A program made the position numbers and the translations under genes. The notes below the pieces were generated by a model, which saw nothing but the letters and a program-made list of their open reading frames with translations, did no database searches and was not told where the DNA came from. DNA of 64,000 nucleotides from contig NZ_BDBN01000032.1 of the NCBI RefSeq assembly GCF_001613005.1, forward strand, positions 1 through 64,000, given 5' to 3'. The DNA is from Nocardia nova NBRC 15556. GTDB lineage: Bacteria; Actinomycetota; Actinomycetes; Mycobacteriales; Mycobacteriaceae. This document shows, piece by piece, positions 9,334 through 17,682 of this stretch (positions are counted from its first letter, which is position 1; the number at the start of each line of letters is the position of its first letter).

Positions 9334-9780
9334 ATGGCAACAGAAGACACGGCAACGGCCGGCACCATCGAGCAACGCAACATCGCCGCGATGCGACGCA
9401 TCTACGGCGAAATCTTCGACGAGGGACGACTCGAGTTGATCGACGAGCTCTTCGATCCGAACATGGTCAACCACACCGCCCCCGAGGCTCACCGCCACGG
9501 CACCGCGCCCGTCAAGGCATTGGTGTCGATGCTGCGGTCCGCATTTCCCGATGGCCGAACCGAATTCGAGGATTTCACCGCAGCGGGCGACGTGGTCGTC
9601 GGACGCAATTGGTACAGCGGAACCCATGTCGGCGAGTTCATGGGCAATGCCCCCACCGGCCGAACGTTCCGGTTCCGCCAGATGCATTGGATGCGGTTCG
9701 ACCAGCACGGGCGCGTCGTCGAGCACTGGGGCGTTCGTGACGACGTAACCCACCTGCAGCAGCTGGGAATTCTCGGCTGA
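9334..9780 (+). CDS. SnoaL-like ester cyclase/NTF2-fold protein
   Basis: A 148-residue NTF2-like fold protein close to SnoaL-type 'ester cyclase' families. The family pattern is clear: an N-terminal helix with RRIYGEIFDEGRLELIDELF, the MVNHTAPE strand, MLRSAFPDGRTEFEDFTAAGDVVVGRNWYSGTH, and the C-terminal RFRQMHWMRFDQHGRVVEHWGVRDD. Conserved His and Asp residues line the pocket in related proteins. Members range from polyketide cyclases to small-molecule hydrolases; nothing here ties it to polyketide synthesis. Divergent from a LuxR regulator. A 10-bp hairpin follows 28 bases after the stop. Confidence 0.8.
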   Translation: MATEDTATAGTIEQRNIAAMRRIYGEIFDEGRLELIDELFDPNMVNHTAPEAHRHGTAPVKALVSMLRSAFPDGRTEFEDFTAAGDVVVGRNWYSGTHVGEFMGNAPTGRTFRFRQMHWMRFDQHGRVVEHWGVRDDVTHLQQLGILG

Positions 9781-9807
9781 CGCCGCCACCCTCGTCCGCA
9801 TCGGAAT

Positions 9808-9837
9808 GCCCCTCACCTGCGATGCACGGTGAGGGGC
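9808..9837. terminator. Intrinsic hairpin between convergent genes
   Basis: GCCCCTCACC pairs with GGTGAGGGGC across a ten-base loop. It lies between the ends of the SnoaL-like gene (+) and the 367-residue gene (-), so it can serve both. There is no long T tract. The stem sequence is nearly the same as the hairpin at 10971-11001 on the other side of the 367-residue gene. Confidence 0.7.
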
Positions 9838-9860
9838 CGCTGTGGCGATGCCCGACGGGA

Positions 9861-10964
9861 CTACAGCACCGGCGGGCGCTGATCGTCGGCCTCGGCCCGC
9901 ACCGCGTCCTCGAACCCCGACTCGTATTCCTCGCAGTACAGCAGTCGGCAGCCGCGGATCGCGTCCAGCAAATCCTCCAGCAGATCGACGGCCGGACGGC
10001 CCGGATCGAGGCAGGAGATCCGGAATTCGTCGGTGAGCGCGGTCAGGCCCTCCTCGTCGAGTTCCTCTCCGCGCAAGCGCCTTTCGATCGCCTCGGCGGC
10101 CTCGACGATCCGGACCGGGTTGCGCACCCGGCCCTCGGCGGCGGCGAGCGCGTCGGCGATCAGGTCGACCACCACGGCGGTCGGGCTCTCGCCCGCACAC
10201 AACCGCTCCAGCACCAAAGTCGGCGTCTCCACCTGCAGCGCCTCCAGATTGTCGGCCTCCGCGACCACGTGCACCGGATGCACCTCGGCGGCCTCGGAAG
10301 CGACCTCAGCGGCGAGGTACAGCCAGCGCGCGGCGGCCACCGCGGCGGCGGCCGGGTCGATATCGGTGAACCGGTCGAGGGAGGCGAGCGGGTCGGCATA
10401 CAGCAGCGCATCGGCCGCGTGCACCTGCACCGGCGAGATGTCCGCCCGCGACAACTCCACCGCCTGCCGGGCTCGCCCGGACAGATCGCCCAGTTCCGCG
10501 GCCTCGATCGCCGCCTGTTCGGTCCGCACCTCGGCGACCAGCGCGTCCACCAGCGTCGCATCGCCGATCAGATGCGCCACCCGCCCGATCCGATGCGCCG
10601 CCTCCTCGACCACGCTGTAGGACACCGCCATCATCCCGTCCTCGTCCGGCAGATTCGGTTCCCGGACAGCCGCCTCCACCTCACGGAACCGATTGCGCTC
10701 CTCGGCCCGATGCCACGCCACACTGTTCGGCACCTCCGGATCCCCCGCCGCCGACGCCGGATGCGTGTAGGTGCGCCACTGATACTCCGACAGTTTCGTC
10801 AGCGCCGCCGCCAGCGCGAGCGCGACCTCGGGTTCGACCGTCCGCGACAGGGGCGCGATGGTCTCGGCCACGTCTCCCCCACCGGTTCCCCACGTCGCGA
10901 CAAGTGCGCCGGCCCCCGCGTCGTATGCATACCGCGTCACGACCTCAGTTCTACCCTCGTGCAT
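9861..10964 (-). CDS. Hypothetical helical protein, 367 aa
   Basis: A 367-residue acidic, Ala/Glu-rich protein predicted to be mostly alpha-helical, with no signal peptide, membrane segment or recognised catalytic motif. I do not recognise the family. Coding quality is good (consistent third-position GC, no competing frame with protein-like composition). The first ATG sits directly after the T tract of the hairpin at 10971-11001 and lacks a visible ribosome site, so the true start may be a little downstream (for example the GTG of VTRYAYD), or the mRNA may be leaderless. It stands alone between two hairpins with matching stems. Confidence 0.6.
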   Translation of the reverse strand: MHEGRTEVVTRYAYDAGAGALVATWGTGGGDVAETIAPLSRTVEPEVALALAAALTKLSEYQWRTYTHPASAAGDPEVPNSVAWHRAEERNRFREVEAAVREPNLPDEDGMMAVSYSVVEEAAHRIGRVAHLIGDATLVDALVAEVRTEQAAIEAAELGDLSGRARQAVELSRADISPVQVHAADALLYADPLASLDRFTDIDPAAAAVAAARWLYLAAEVASEAAEVHPVHVVAEADNLEALQVETPTLVLERLCAGESPTAVVVDLIADALAAAEGRVRNPVRIVEAAEAIERRLRGEELDEEGLTALTDEFRISCLDPGRPAVDLLEDLLDAIRGCRLLYCEEYESGFEDAVRAEADDQRPPVL

Positions 10965-10970
10965 GAAAAA

Positions 10971-11001
10971 GGCCCCTCACCTGGGGCTCAGGTGAGGGGC
11001 C
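10971..11001 (-). terminator. Perfect 12-bp hairpin with T tract
   Basis: GGCCCCTCACCT and AGGTGAGGGGCC form a perfect 12-bp stem with a seven-base loop. Five A residues precede it on the + strand, so on the - strand it is a hairpin followed by TTTTT, an intrinsic terminator for transcription arriving from the right. It abuts the start of the 367-residue gene, so attenuation of that gene is possible. Confidence 0.75.
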
Positions 11002-11002
11002 T

Positions 11003-11302
11003 GTGGTGGACCTCGCAGGAAACTACTCGAAACAAGCACACCTACTGGAACGCCTGGTCCTGACATCGCAACACGCCGAGAGCAATAACCAACCAGTGCT
11101 CCAAGCACCGGCCGCGCCGCCGAGAGCGATCCGCAAGAAGCACGTCACCGCGACCGAACGGGCAGAGATCGTCGCGAAGTACGAGGCCGGCGCATCATTG
11201 GTTCAGCTGAGGACCGAACACCACATGGCCAAGCGGACCGTGACCAAGCTGCTGCGGGAGGCCGGTGTGACCATCCGTCCGCGGGGTGGGCAGCGGCATT
11301 GA
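11003..11302 (+). pseudogene. Recombinase-type HTH fragment
   Basis: The reading frame encodes one clear helix-turn-helix of the kind found in tandem at the C-terminus of actinobacterial recombinase-like proteins: TATERAEIVAKYEAGASLVQLRTEHHMAKRTVTKLLREAGVTIRP. Upstream residues show no catalytic serine-recombinase domain, and the only start (GTG at 11003) lies immediately after the hairpin at 10971-11001, with no ribosome site. A second related HTH repeat appears 170 bases downstream in another piece (11470-11610). The best reading is the remains of a larger gene that lost its front part. It could still be a small DNA-binding protein. Confidence 0.45.
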
Positions 11303-11469
11303 AATCGCGAGACTGTTCAACGTCTAAACAGCTCGTTCAGCACAGTGCGAGAGGTATTGCTGACGCGGGGAGTTGAAATGCGGGCTGCGTGGAGATGACG
11401 GTTACCGCGATCGGACCAGACCGCCAGCCACCTTCACAGATTCGTCGGCCACGTTTCGCCGCTAGACGC

Positions 11470-11610
11470 CTTAGGTCAAGCTACGCCAACGGCCGCTCCC
11501 TCTGCTCGGTCGCCACCAAGCTCGGGAACTCCCGCAGCGGCGTCTGCGAAACCTCGTCGCTCGCGGCACCCCAACGCGGGACCGACGAAAGCCGACCGTG
11601 GTCGTCGGTG
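11470..11610 (+). pseudogene. Second recombinase-type HTH remnant
   Basis: The frame around 11476 reads RLRSSYANGRSLCSVATKLGNSRSGV, which lines up with the second HTH of the pseudogene at 17683-18132 (KLYADGNSLRTIAVQLDSSFSTV). Just after it, the expected ETLVARGT is split between frames: NLVARGTPTRDRRK is in the neighbouring frame. So this looks like a frameshifted fragment, probably from the same ancestral gene as the fragment at 11003-11302. No start codon or ribosome site supports independent expression. Confidence 0.35.
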
Positions 11611-11801
11611 ATCGACGAGTGAGGCCCCCGCAGCGGCGCGCTCCCGTTCGACATACACACCACAGTCATCCGTCGAAGTGACCACTTGCATAACACGATG
11701 TGCACGCTAGACTTCTGAATAGTCGCTCGACGCCGCGCGGCGACCAACACCAACAGTGAGAGCCAGTGCTGGCGCTCACCCGAACTGAGGATGTGGTGAC
11801 C

Positions 11802-12425
11802 ATGCCCCGGGAGCCGATCACACTCTCCCGCCTGTCCGATCCGAAACCGGACACTGCGACCGAACAAGAGTTCGAAACCGTGAGGTCATGGGCGCGCAAT
11901 TGGCTGAGTAAGGCTCATCCAGACCTGGGCAGAAACGGGCCCGTGTGCCCGTTCACCGGCCCCTCGATCAGCAAAGACCTGTTCCTCGTATCGTTCGTCC
12001 GCGGCGCGGCCATCGACCGCGATGCGATGGGCGAAATCCTTACGGAGGTGGCGCGAATCTTCCCTGGCCTGCCGCCCGAGAAGGGGCCCGAGGTGGTATT
12101 CAAGACCGTCGTGCTCATACTTCCCGAGGTCACAGACTTTCAGGCCATCGACAGCGTGCAGTTGGAGTACAAAAATCTCTTCATCCGGTCCGGACTTATG
12201 GTCGGACAGTTCTATCCCGGTTGTCCCCAAGAGGGCCTGTGGAATGCCGCATTCAAGCCGCTGGACGCTCCGTTGCCGATGCTCGCCATCCGGTACATGG
12301 TCAGTTCCGATTATCCGTTCCTGTGCGGCAACGAGGAGTGGATGCGCGTGTACTTCTCGCAGTTCGCGCCGGACATCCCCTCCCGGGTACGGATCGATAT
12401 CATCCGACGCGTTACCGCCGCCTAA
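11802..12425 (+). CDS. DUF6875-like hypothetical protein
   Basis: A 207-residue soluble protein. The opening LSRLSDPKPDTATEQEFETVRSWARNWLSKAHPDLGR followed by GPVCPFTGPS is what I remember of the DUF6875 family of actinobacteria (name given with moderate confidence). The rest has a mixed alpha/beta pattern with a conserved-looking VLILPEV and a C-terminal MLAIRYMVSSDYPFL segment. No function is established for the family to my knowledge. The ATG at 11802 has GAGG eleven bases upstream; an in-frame start at 11766 is less likely. It sits in the accessory border zone with no obvious partner. Confidence 0.6.
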   Translation: MPREPITLSRLSDPKPDTATEQEFETVRSWARNWLSKAHPDLGRNGPVCPFTGPSISKDLFLVSFVRGAAIDRDAMGEILTEVARIFPGLPPEKGPEVVFKTVVLILPEVTDFQAIDSVQLEYKNLFIRSGLMVGQFYPGCPQEGLWNAAFKPLDAPLPMLAIRYMVSSDYPFLCGNEEWMRVYFSQFAPDIPSRVRIDIIRRVTAA

Positions 12426-13021
12426 CTCACGGAAGTCGAGCAGGGGGCATCGACACCCTCAGCGTGGCCTCGGGCCTGGAGTATGCGATAGTCGCAACTC
12501 CGGGCCCGTCCTCGTTTCCTCATGCAGGGACACCCGTGACTGGACGTCGAGACGACGCCTTGCACCCGACACCGATGTTGCGTCGTCCGGTATCATTCGA
12601 GGTGCATCATTTTGGCACGACGGAAGTCGGGCGGCATACGTCGCCTCGATAAACGTGCCGAACCACCATCCCTTGTCATGAGATTCAGACTGACAAGTCG
12701 AGGGAGCCGCTTCGCAGCGATCGAACAAAGCTTGGCGAATTGCCGAAGGACGTCGGAAGCGCCGGCACTGGGCCAGTCACCTCTGCCTTGAACCCCTCAC
12801 ACTTCGGCCCGGCGTAAAGCCCGCACCTCTGATCACGAACAAGCGCCCGTCGCCTCTCACGGAAACTATTATCTAAGGCTCGTCTTCCGTAGAGAGCAGC
12901 ATTTCAACGTCGCACACCACTAGTCAACATAGCGTACCTGCCGACTATCGCGTTTATCGCCCTCACGCATTCATCGAGAAAGCTGGTAGTTAAAGTTCAA
13001 TAGTTGTACAATAAATTCATT
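12426..13021. other. Non-coding stretch, AT-rich toward the right
   Basis: About 600 bases without a convincing gene. Short frames exist on both strands but have poor composition and no ribosome sites. The last ~150 bases become AT-rich and hold a TACAAT box (13007-13012) directly ahead of the YbaK-like gene. The composition change is consistent with imported DNA. Confidence 0.5.
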
Positions 13022-13504
13022 ATGAGCATAATACATGAGCGCGTGCAAAAACATCTCGACGCCACCGAAGTGCCGCACCAAATTCGGCCACACATGAATG
13101 CTGGACGAAAAATTCGCTCCCCAAATGACTTCGCGGAATCCCTCGGATACGAGTTAGGCAGAGTTACCAAGTCAGTTTTCTGTCGTTCTCACACCGGAAG
13201 CACCTACGCAGTTCTTGTCGCGCCGATGGATCGAAGAATCAAATTCAAAGACGCGGCCGATATTCTTGGATGTGGACGTCTCGAATTAGCGAACGCCGAC
13301 GATCTGCTAAACGTTACTGGCTACCCGAAGCACGGGGTATCGCCGTTTGGTCTAGGCCCAAACGTGGCCGTAGTTGTCGACCGTGGTCTGCTCGGCTACA
13401 TGACCGTGCTCGTCGGCGGCGGCGCCGTGGGTGTTGAAATAGAAGTAGACCCATCGCATCTGACCCAAGCAACCAATGCGATAGTAATTGACCTCTCAGA
13501 ATAG
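13022..13504 (+). CDS. YbaK/prolyl-tRNA synthetase-associated domain protein
   Basis: A 160-residue stand-alone YbaK/ProXp-type editing domain, which deacylates mischarged aminoacyl-tRNA in the cytoplasm. Landmarks are SLGYELGRVTKSVFCRSHTGSTYAVLVAPMDRRIKFKDAADILG, the conserved Lys in VTKS that positions the substrate, YPKHGVSPFG and the C-terminal VGGGAVGVEIEVDPSHL. The ATG at 13022 is chosen; a TTG 18 bases upstream is possible. A TACAAT promoter box ends nine bases before the ATG, which suggests a nearly leaderless mRNA. Codon use is less GC-rich than in the flanking genes, a sign of transfer. The mischarged tRNA it acts on is unknown. Confidence 0.8.
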   Translation: MSIIHERVQKHLDATEVPHQIRPHMNAGRKIRSPNDFAESLGYELGRVTKSVFCRSHTGSTYAVLVAPMDRRIKFKDAADILGCGRLELANADDLLNVTGYPKHGVSPFGLGPNVAVVVDRGLLGYMTVLVGGGAVGVEIEVDPSHLTQATNAIVIDLSE

Positions 13505-13564
13505 CGACCTAGCGGTCGGCTGGCAGCGATCAGCCGACCGCATCGCGGCAAGAGATCAACGTAC

Positions 13565-14218
13565 TCATGTGGTTTCGTCGACGTCAGTAGATGACGCTCC
13601 GCTGCGACGAAGATATTCATGTGACACTAAGACAGCGATACCCATCTGTGCTTCATCGGCCGTCAGGTCGTGGGCTGTGGTTATGTCATCCGAGCCAAAA
13701 TGCATTGTCGCCCAAGTGAGCCATACTGAAGCCATATAATTCAGGATCAGCTGGGCGACGGTCGATCCACATTCTGGAGAAAGTCCATCGTCAAGAGCAA
13801 TACGCTGACACAGAGTATCGATACGGCGTTCGAATTCGACTTGCGCTTTCGAATTCTCAGTCAAATCAAATGCTTGCTTACGTCGCATGAAAAGTAGTGC
13901 GCATGTCGCAGCAACTCTCAAATCTGGGTCGTCTCGCATTTCCCAGATGGCAGCGGTGTCCTGCAATAGAATTCTGCGAGCATCCATTTGAGGTGATCCG
14001 AATGAAGCACGAGCAACCTGCTTAGTGACTTCCCCCCAGCACCATGCGTCTGTGGCTGTCCATACTTTTTCCAGGTTGCCGTACTGTCGGAAGAGTGTAC
14101 TCTCAGTGATGCCAGCGCGCTCTGCAATAGCCGCAGTGCGAACCTTTCGCGCCCCATGTCGAAGAAGCAGCTCCGCAGTCGCAAGCGGAACTGCATCAAC
14201 TCGCTCCACAAGTTTCAT
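13565..14218 (-). CDS. TetR-family regulator
   Basis: A 217-residue TetR/AcrR-type repressor. The N-terminal HTH reads ATAELLLRHGARKVRTAAIAERAGITESTLFRQYGNLEKVWTAT (residues ~12-55), with the usual helix 3 ending in LFRQYGN. The rest is the helical ligand/dimer domain. The ATG at 14218 follows AAGGAAGG at good spacing; upstream in-frame sequence is not protein-like. Codon use is less GC-rich than in region 1. The small ORF to its right ends 64 bases before this start and reads in the same direction, so the two may be co-transcribed. Confidence 0.82.
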   Translation of the reverse strand: MKLVERVDAVPLATAELLLRHGARKVRTAAIAERAGITESTLFRQYGNLEKVWTATDAWCWGEVTKQVARASFGSPQMDARRILLQDTAAIWEMRDDPDLRVAATCALLFMRRKQAFDLTENSKAQVEFERRIDTLCQRIALDDGLSPECGSTVAQLILNYMASVWLTWATMHFGSDDITTAHDLTADEAQMGIAVLVSHEYLRRSGASSTDVDETT

Positions 14219-14282
14219 GACACCGACACCTTCCTTAGACGCAAACCCATGTGAAGCATTGTGTGATTGGCCTGATTCATAA

Positions 14283-14717
14283 CTATCTCGCCGGCCTTTG
14301 TGATACCAGGCCACACTTTGCTTCCGCCGTCCTGATATGTGTCTCAATAGTTATTTCGGGATGGAAGGGTGCGGTGCGCGCAAACATCTCGCGCGCCCCC
14401 TCCTCGCCTCGCTCGACTAGCACATTCACTAGATCATGCAGAAAGAGGAAGTGGTCCAGGTACCGGGACGGCCCAAACCACTCAGGGCGTTCGGTGGTGT
14501 CAGCTGGCATGCTAAACCCCTTCCGTGTGCGAACACTAGCATAGAGCAGCCGGGATACAAGCGAAAGGCATAGCAGCAACTTGCGCCGGCGGTGGTGCCA
14601 GTTGCCGGCAGATAGGGCGGCAAGCCTGGGGTGACACACCCGCCATGTCGGGCACCTCGCCCCGCTGGCGAGTCGAAGGTAGGACTTGGGGTCTCCGAAG
14701 CGTCCGCGGTGCGCCAT
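14283..14717 (-). CDS. Small ORF downstream of a TetR-type operator
   Basis: A continuous 144-residue frame whose ATG at 14717 has a perfect AAGGAGG ribosome site eight bases ahead. An internal ATG at 14510 also has a site (AAGGGG) and would give a 75-residue acidic product, MPADTTERPEWFGPSRYLDHF..., which is the more protein-like half. The N-terminal half is Arg/Cys-rich and matches nothing I recognise, so a frameshifted longer ancestor is possible. The palindrome TGAGACTCCTAGTCTCA lies about 100 bases upstream and resembles the operator in front of the neighbouring TetR gene, so this gene may be its target. Confidence 0.45.
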   Translation of the reverse strand: MAHRGRFGDPKSYLRLASGARCPTWRVCHPRLAALSAGNWHHRRRKLLLCLSLVSRLLYASVRTRKGFSMPADTTERPEWFGPSRYLDHFLFLHDLVNVLVERGEEGAREMFARTAPFHPEITIETHIRTAEAKCGLVSQRPAR

Positions 14718-14818
14718 TCGCGAGCCTCCTTCGATGGCTGAAGGCTTCCATTCGGCCCGAGCTCACCTCAAAGAAGCTGATGGCGAGACTACAGACTCCG
14801 CACGTGAACTACAAGCCT

Positions 14819-14835
14819 TGAGACTCCTAGTCTCA
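14819..14835. promoter_or_regulatory. Palindromic operator, copy 1
   Basis: TGAGACT and AGTCTCA form a perfect 7-bp inverted repeat around a CCT centre. The same half site (TGAGACT) occurs in the palindrome at 15777-15795. It lies between the small ORF and the TetR gene, in position to control the small ORF. Confidence 0.6.
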
Positions 14836-14911
14836 TTCGCGCGGCGCTTTCCTTCCCAGCTACGCCGAACGGTGGGACGAGGAGGAGGGGAAGCCGCAGC
14901 GTTCGACGGTC

Positions 14912-15760
14912 TTACAGCTCGGTGGCCGGCTTCAGCTGCACTTCTTCCGCAGCCGTCCACTCCGGGTCGGCTTCAACCATGAGATCCAGGATGCCGAGAA
15001 AAGCGACTGCGGCGAGATGCCACTCGACTGGCTTGTCGTCGATACCGGGTAGCAAAATCGGCGACCGGACGATCGCCGGATTGGTGATCCGCCGTCCGAT
15101 CATCCCCTCAATCAAGGAAGATGCCGTCGTAGCGAAGGTGCGCAGGTCGAATTCGGCCTTCATGCGAAGACCGAGTATCGACATCATTTCCTGGTAGAAG
15201 GTCACCATCCGGTCGATGAAATGAGATTCTGCCGTCTGCAGGGCTCGAAGCAATCGGTCATGATCTTCCGCCTGGAGAGCCGGCAGCGTGGCGACCAGCG
15301 CTATGAACGTTCGCCAGGACAGCGATTCGGCGATCGCGTGGAAGTTGCGTTCGACACCTTGCCGCACTGCTTCTTGAAGCACGGCTCGTCGACCACCAGG
15401 AGTCCCAAGCCTATCCTGATACCGCAGTACGACAGCCGTGGTCACGTCCAGAGTGTCCTGGTCGAACGCGACGCCCAGTGACTGCTCGGGTTCGATCATT
15501 CGCTCCATCAAGTCGAGGTAGAACGCCTCGCTAGTCGCCCAGACCCGTCGGACGGAGCTGCGCGGAACATCTGCAATCCGAATCAGTTCCTCTAGGCTGA
15601 GATGGGCCAAACTCACTGTCAATCCAGTGTCCCGCAGCATGTCCACCGCTACGTCGAGCAGGCGCTCTCGCAGTTCGGGCCTTGTTAGCCGCCGGCGCTG
15701 ACGGCCTGTCCCCGTTGCCCACGCGTGCCCCTCGTCATCTACACCAGACCGATCTGACAC
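14912..15760 (-). CDS. TetR-family regulator, tandem paralogue A
   Basis: A 282-residue TetR-like regulator. The HTH lies at residues ~28-75: LTRPELRERLLDVAVDMLRDTGLTVSLAHLSLEELIRIADVPRSSVRRVW. The rest is a long helical effector domain with LLPGIDDKPVEWHLAAVAFL near the end. The next gene encodes a clear paralogue with the same length, the same insert TGLTVSLAHL and the same GITDEPVEWH tail, so the pair arose by duplication. A 19-base perfect palindrome just upstream of its start is probably its own operator. Confidence 0.82.
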   Translation of the reverse strand: MSDRSGVDDEGHAWATGTGRQRRRLTRPELRERLLDVAVDMLRDTGLTVSLAHLSLEELIRIADVPRSSVRRVWATSEAFYLDLMERMIEPEQSLGVAFDQDTLDVTTAVVLRYQDRLGTPGGRRAVLQEAVRQGVERNFHAIAESLSWRTFIALVATLPALQAEDHDRLLRALQTAESHFIDRMVTFYQEMMSILGLRMKAEFDLRTFATTASSLIEGMIGRRITNPAIVRSPILLPGIDDKPVEWHLAAVAFLGILDLMVEADPEWTAAEEVQLKPATEL

Positions 15761-15776
15761 GACGATTCTCCTCCAT

Positions 15777-15795
15777 TTGAGACTTGAAGTCTCAA
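15777..15795. promoter_or_regulatory. Palindromic operator, copy 2 (19-bp perfect palindrome)
   Basis: TTGAGACTT G AAGTCTCAA is a perfect inverted repeat with 9-bp arms, 16 bases upstream of the TetR start at 15760. Size and placement are typical of a TetR autoregulatory operator. Shares its half site with 14819-14835. Confidence 0.75.
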
Positions 15796-15983
15796 GCCTT
15801 GTGCCGCGGGAACTTCACCACAGGTTCTCACGACATGGCAGAAAGCGGACAACTGCGTTCTCAGGTGCGGCAGAGAGCGTGACCTCGCCGATACACCTCA
15901 AGGAACGCGATGCGAAAATGCTCCGCCAGCTTTCCCAAGCGACGCGGCTGTGACCGCGCAACGGCATGAGCTCCAAGTATGAG

Positions 15984-16787
15984 TTAACCGGCGAAATCTG
16001 GATCAGGCTCAGTCATCCCGTCGACCACCGCGAGGAACCCGACAGCGGCAACATGCCACTCGACTGGTTCATCAGTGATGCCCGGCATCAGAACGGGCGT
16101 ATTAACGATCATGGGGTTAGTCCACTGCCGGCTGATATGGCCTTCGACGACCGACGAGCCGGTGAGCGCCAGCATTGTCCCGTTGAATCCCGGCTTGAAT
16201 CGCAGCCCTAACTGCGGAATCAGGCTCTCGTAGAAGGCGGCAAGCCGACTCTTGAACTGTTGTTCAATCCCGCGCAGGAGACGAAGTATTCGCTCTTGGT
16301 CCGCGCCGACCAAGCTCGGCAAGGTTGCCACTAAGGCGGTGAAGGTGCGGTAGGACAAGGCAGTGGTCACGGTAGCGACGTTGCGCTCGATTGCTCGCCG
16401 GACCGCTTCGCGCAAGACGGCTCGCCGCCCCTCGGCGGTCGCCAGTCGGTCTCGATGCTCGTCGATGATGACCGCGACCACCAGAAGCGTTTCCTCGTCG
16501 AAAGCTCCGTCCTTCGTCGCGGGCTCGATCATCTTCTCCATCAGATCGAGGTAGAAGGCTTCCTTCGACTCCCATTCGCGATAGACAGAGCTCCGCGGAA
16601 CGTCAGCGAGGCGGATTAGCTCTTCCATGTTCAGGTGAGCCAAACTAACCGTGAGCCCCGTCTCCTGAAGCATGTCCAGGGCAGTATCGAGAAGCCGTTT
16701 GCGCAAGTCATCCGACGACAAGCGGCGCCTCTTGCCGGCCGGCTTCGCCCATGAGCGCCGCTCCGCCAGGAGGTCAGGGTGGGACAC
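15984..16787 (-). CDS. TetR-family regulator, tandem paralogue B
   Basis: A 267-residue TetR-like regulator closely related to the adjacent one. HTH: LSSDDLRKRLLDTALDMLQETGLTVSLAHLNMEELIRLADVPRSSVYREWESKEAFYLDLM. The C-terminal helical domain contains LMPGITDEPVEWHVAAVGFLAVVDGM, matching the paralogue block by block. The upstream site at 16801-16820 carries an imperfect version of the palindrome in front of paralogue A, so their operators may have begun to diverge. No enzyme or transporter gene is adjacent. Confidence 0.82.
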   Translation of the reverse strand: MSHPDLLAERRSWAKPAGKRRRLSSDDLRKRLLDTALDMLQETGLTVSLAHLNMEELIRLADVPRSSVYREWESKEAFYLDLMEKMIEPATKDGAFDEETLLVVAVIIDEHRDRLATAEGRRAVLREAVRRAIERNVATVTTALSYRTFTALVATLPSLVGADQERILRLLRGIEQQFKSRLAAFYESLIPQLGLRFKPGFNGTMLALTGSSVVEGHISRQWTNPMIVNTPVLMPGITDEPVEWHVAAVGFLAVVDGMTEPDPDFAG

Positions 16788-16800
16788 GGTACTTCCTTCG

Positions 16801-16820
16801 TTTGAGACCAGCAGTCCAAA
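16801..16820. promoter_or_regulatory. Imperfect operator upstream of TetR paralogue B
   Basis: TTTGAGAC and GTCCAAA face each other across a short spacer. The right arm lacks one T relative to the perfect operators at 14819 and 15777. It lies 14 bases upstream of the TetR start. Confidence 0.4.
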
Positions 16821-17205
16821 GTTCTAGATCCTGAACTCCGAGCTTTAGCCTATGAGGAAGGTTCTCACAGGTTGCAGGTGCGGATCAAGCAAAGCGACTG
16901 GTGGGCGGTTCGCGTAAGCAACGCCAGAGCGCAGCGCCTACTGACTGTGGTCCAGGATGCCGATGTGCGCATGTGCGCAAGCGATAAACCAGAGATGCTT
17001 TCCGACCCGATAACTCGAAGTTGCTCCATGACTCACTGAACTAAACGCGCAACTCTACCGCGGCTGCGCGAGCGCCTATTCAGAGTTTCTTCTCTATCTA
17101 TTGCCACGTACTCAATGTCCAGAAAATACCGTCGCTACCCTTAATGCAATCAAATACGCTAGCAGCTATTCGGAATAGCTTAATTATGGTATTATACAAG
17201 CAAAT
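16821..17205. other. Non-coding, AT-rich stretch with small palindrome and promoter box
   Basis: About 385 bases with no convincing gene. Near the right end are CTATTCGGAATAG (a short palindrome) and TATTAT at 17190-17195, a good -10 box ten bases ahead of the next start codon. No clear -35 box is visible. Confidence 0.4.
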
Positions 17206-17442
17206 ATGCCGCGCAGGTTAAGCCCAGAACAAGTCCGCGATGAAGCTCATTTCGAGCTACAACAGGCTCTACGAGCCGAAATCGGCGCCTTGACGCTACG
17301 GCTATTGGAATTGGGAGCTGTCGACAAGCTGTCTAGCAAAGAGTTGGAGCCGGTCGTGCAGGCGTGGCAGCGAGCTCTTGCACATCGGACCACCTCGGGC
17401 AGCAATGTTAATCCGAATCGTACAGTGAATTTCAGCGAATAA
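17206..17442 (+). CDS. Small hypothetical protein, 78 aa
   Basis: A 78-residue, helix-rich polar protein (HFELQQALRAEIGALTLRLLELGAVDKLSSKELEPVVQAWQRAL). No family recognised. It has no ribosome site. Instead a TATTAT box ends ten bases before the ATG, which suits a leaderless mRNA. Composition is less GC-rich than its surroundings. It could be a small regulatory or mobile-element accessory protein. Confidence 0.45.
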   Translation: MPRRLSPEQVRDEAHFELQQALRAEIGALTLRLLELGAVDKLSSKELEPVVQAWQRALAHRTTSGSNVNPNRTVNFSE

Positions 17443-17682
17443 TTATCCGCTACCTGACTTTTTGTCGCGCCTTCGTTTTCGTCCAGGCCCAACCCAAACC
17501 ACGCCTTCTTCGCGCGCGTCCACCTTGACGTTGATAGTGTCCGCGCCCACCGGCTTCGCCAGCCCTTCGCCGATCTCCACAATGCCGCCGGCACCCGCTC
17601 GACCTGCGAGCACCCCGACACCTCCCGCGCCAGGCCGGGTCCAGAAATGGAAGAGCGGCCCTATCCTCCACGATGTCCTGAC

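Noticed and set aside
12459..12728. Short - strand frame of 89 residues
   Set aside because: Mixed composition, no ribosome site and no similarity to anything known; left in the non-coding stretch.
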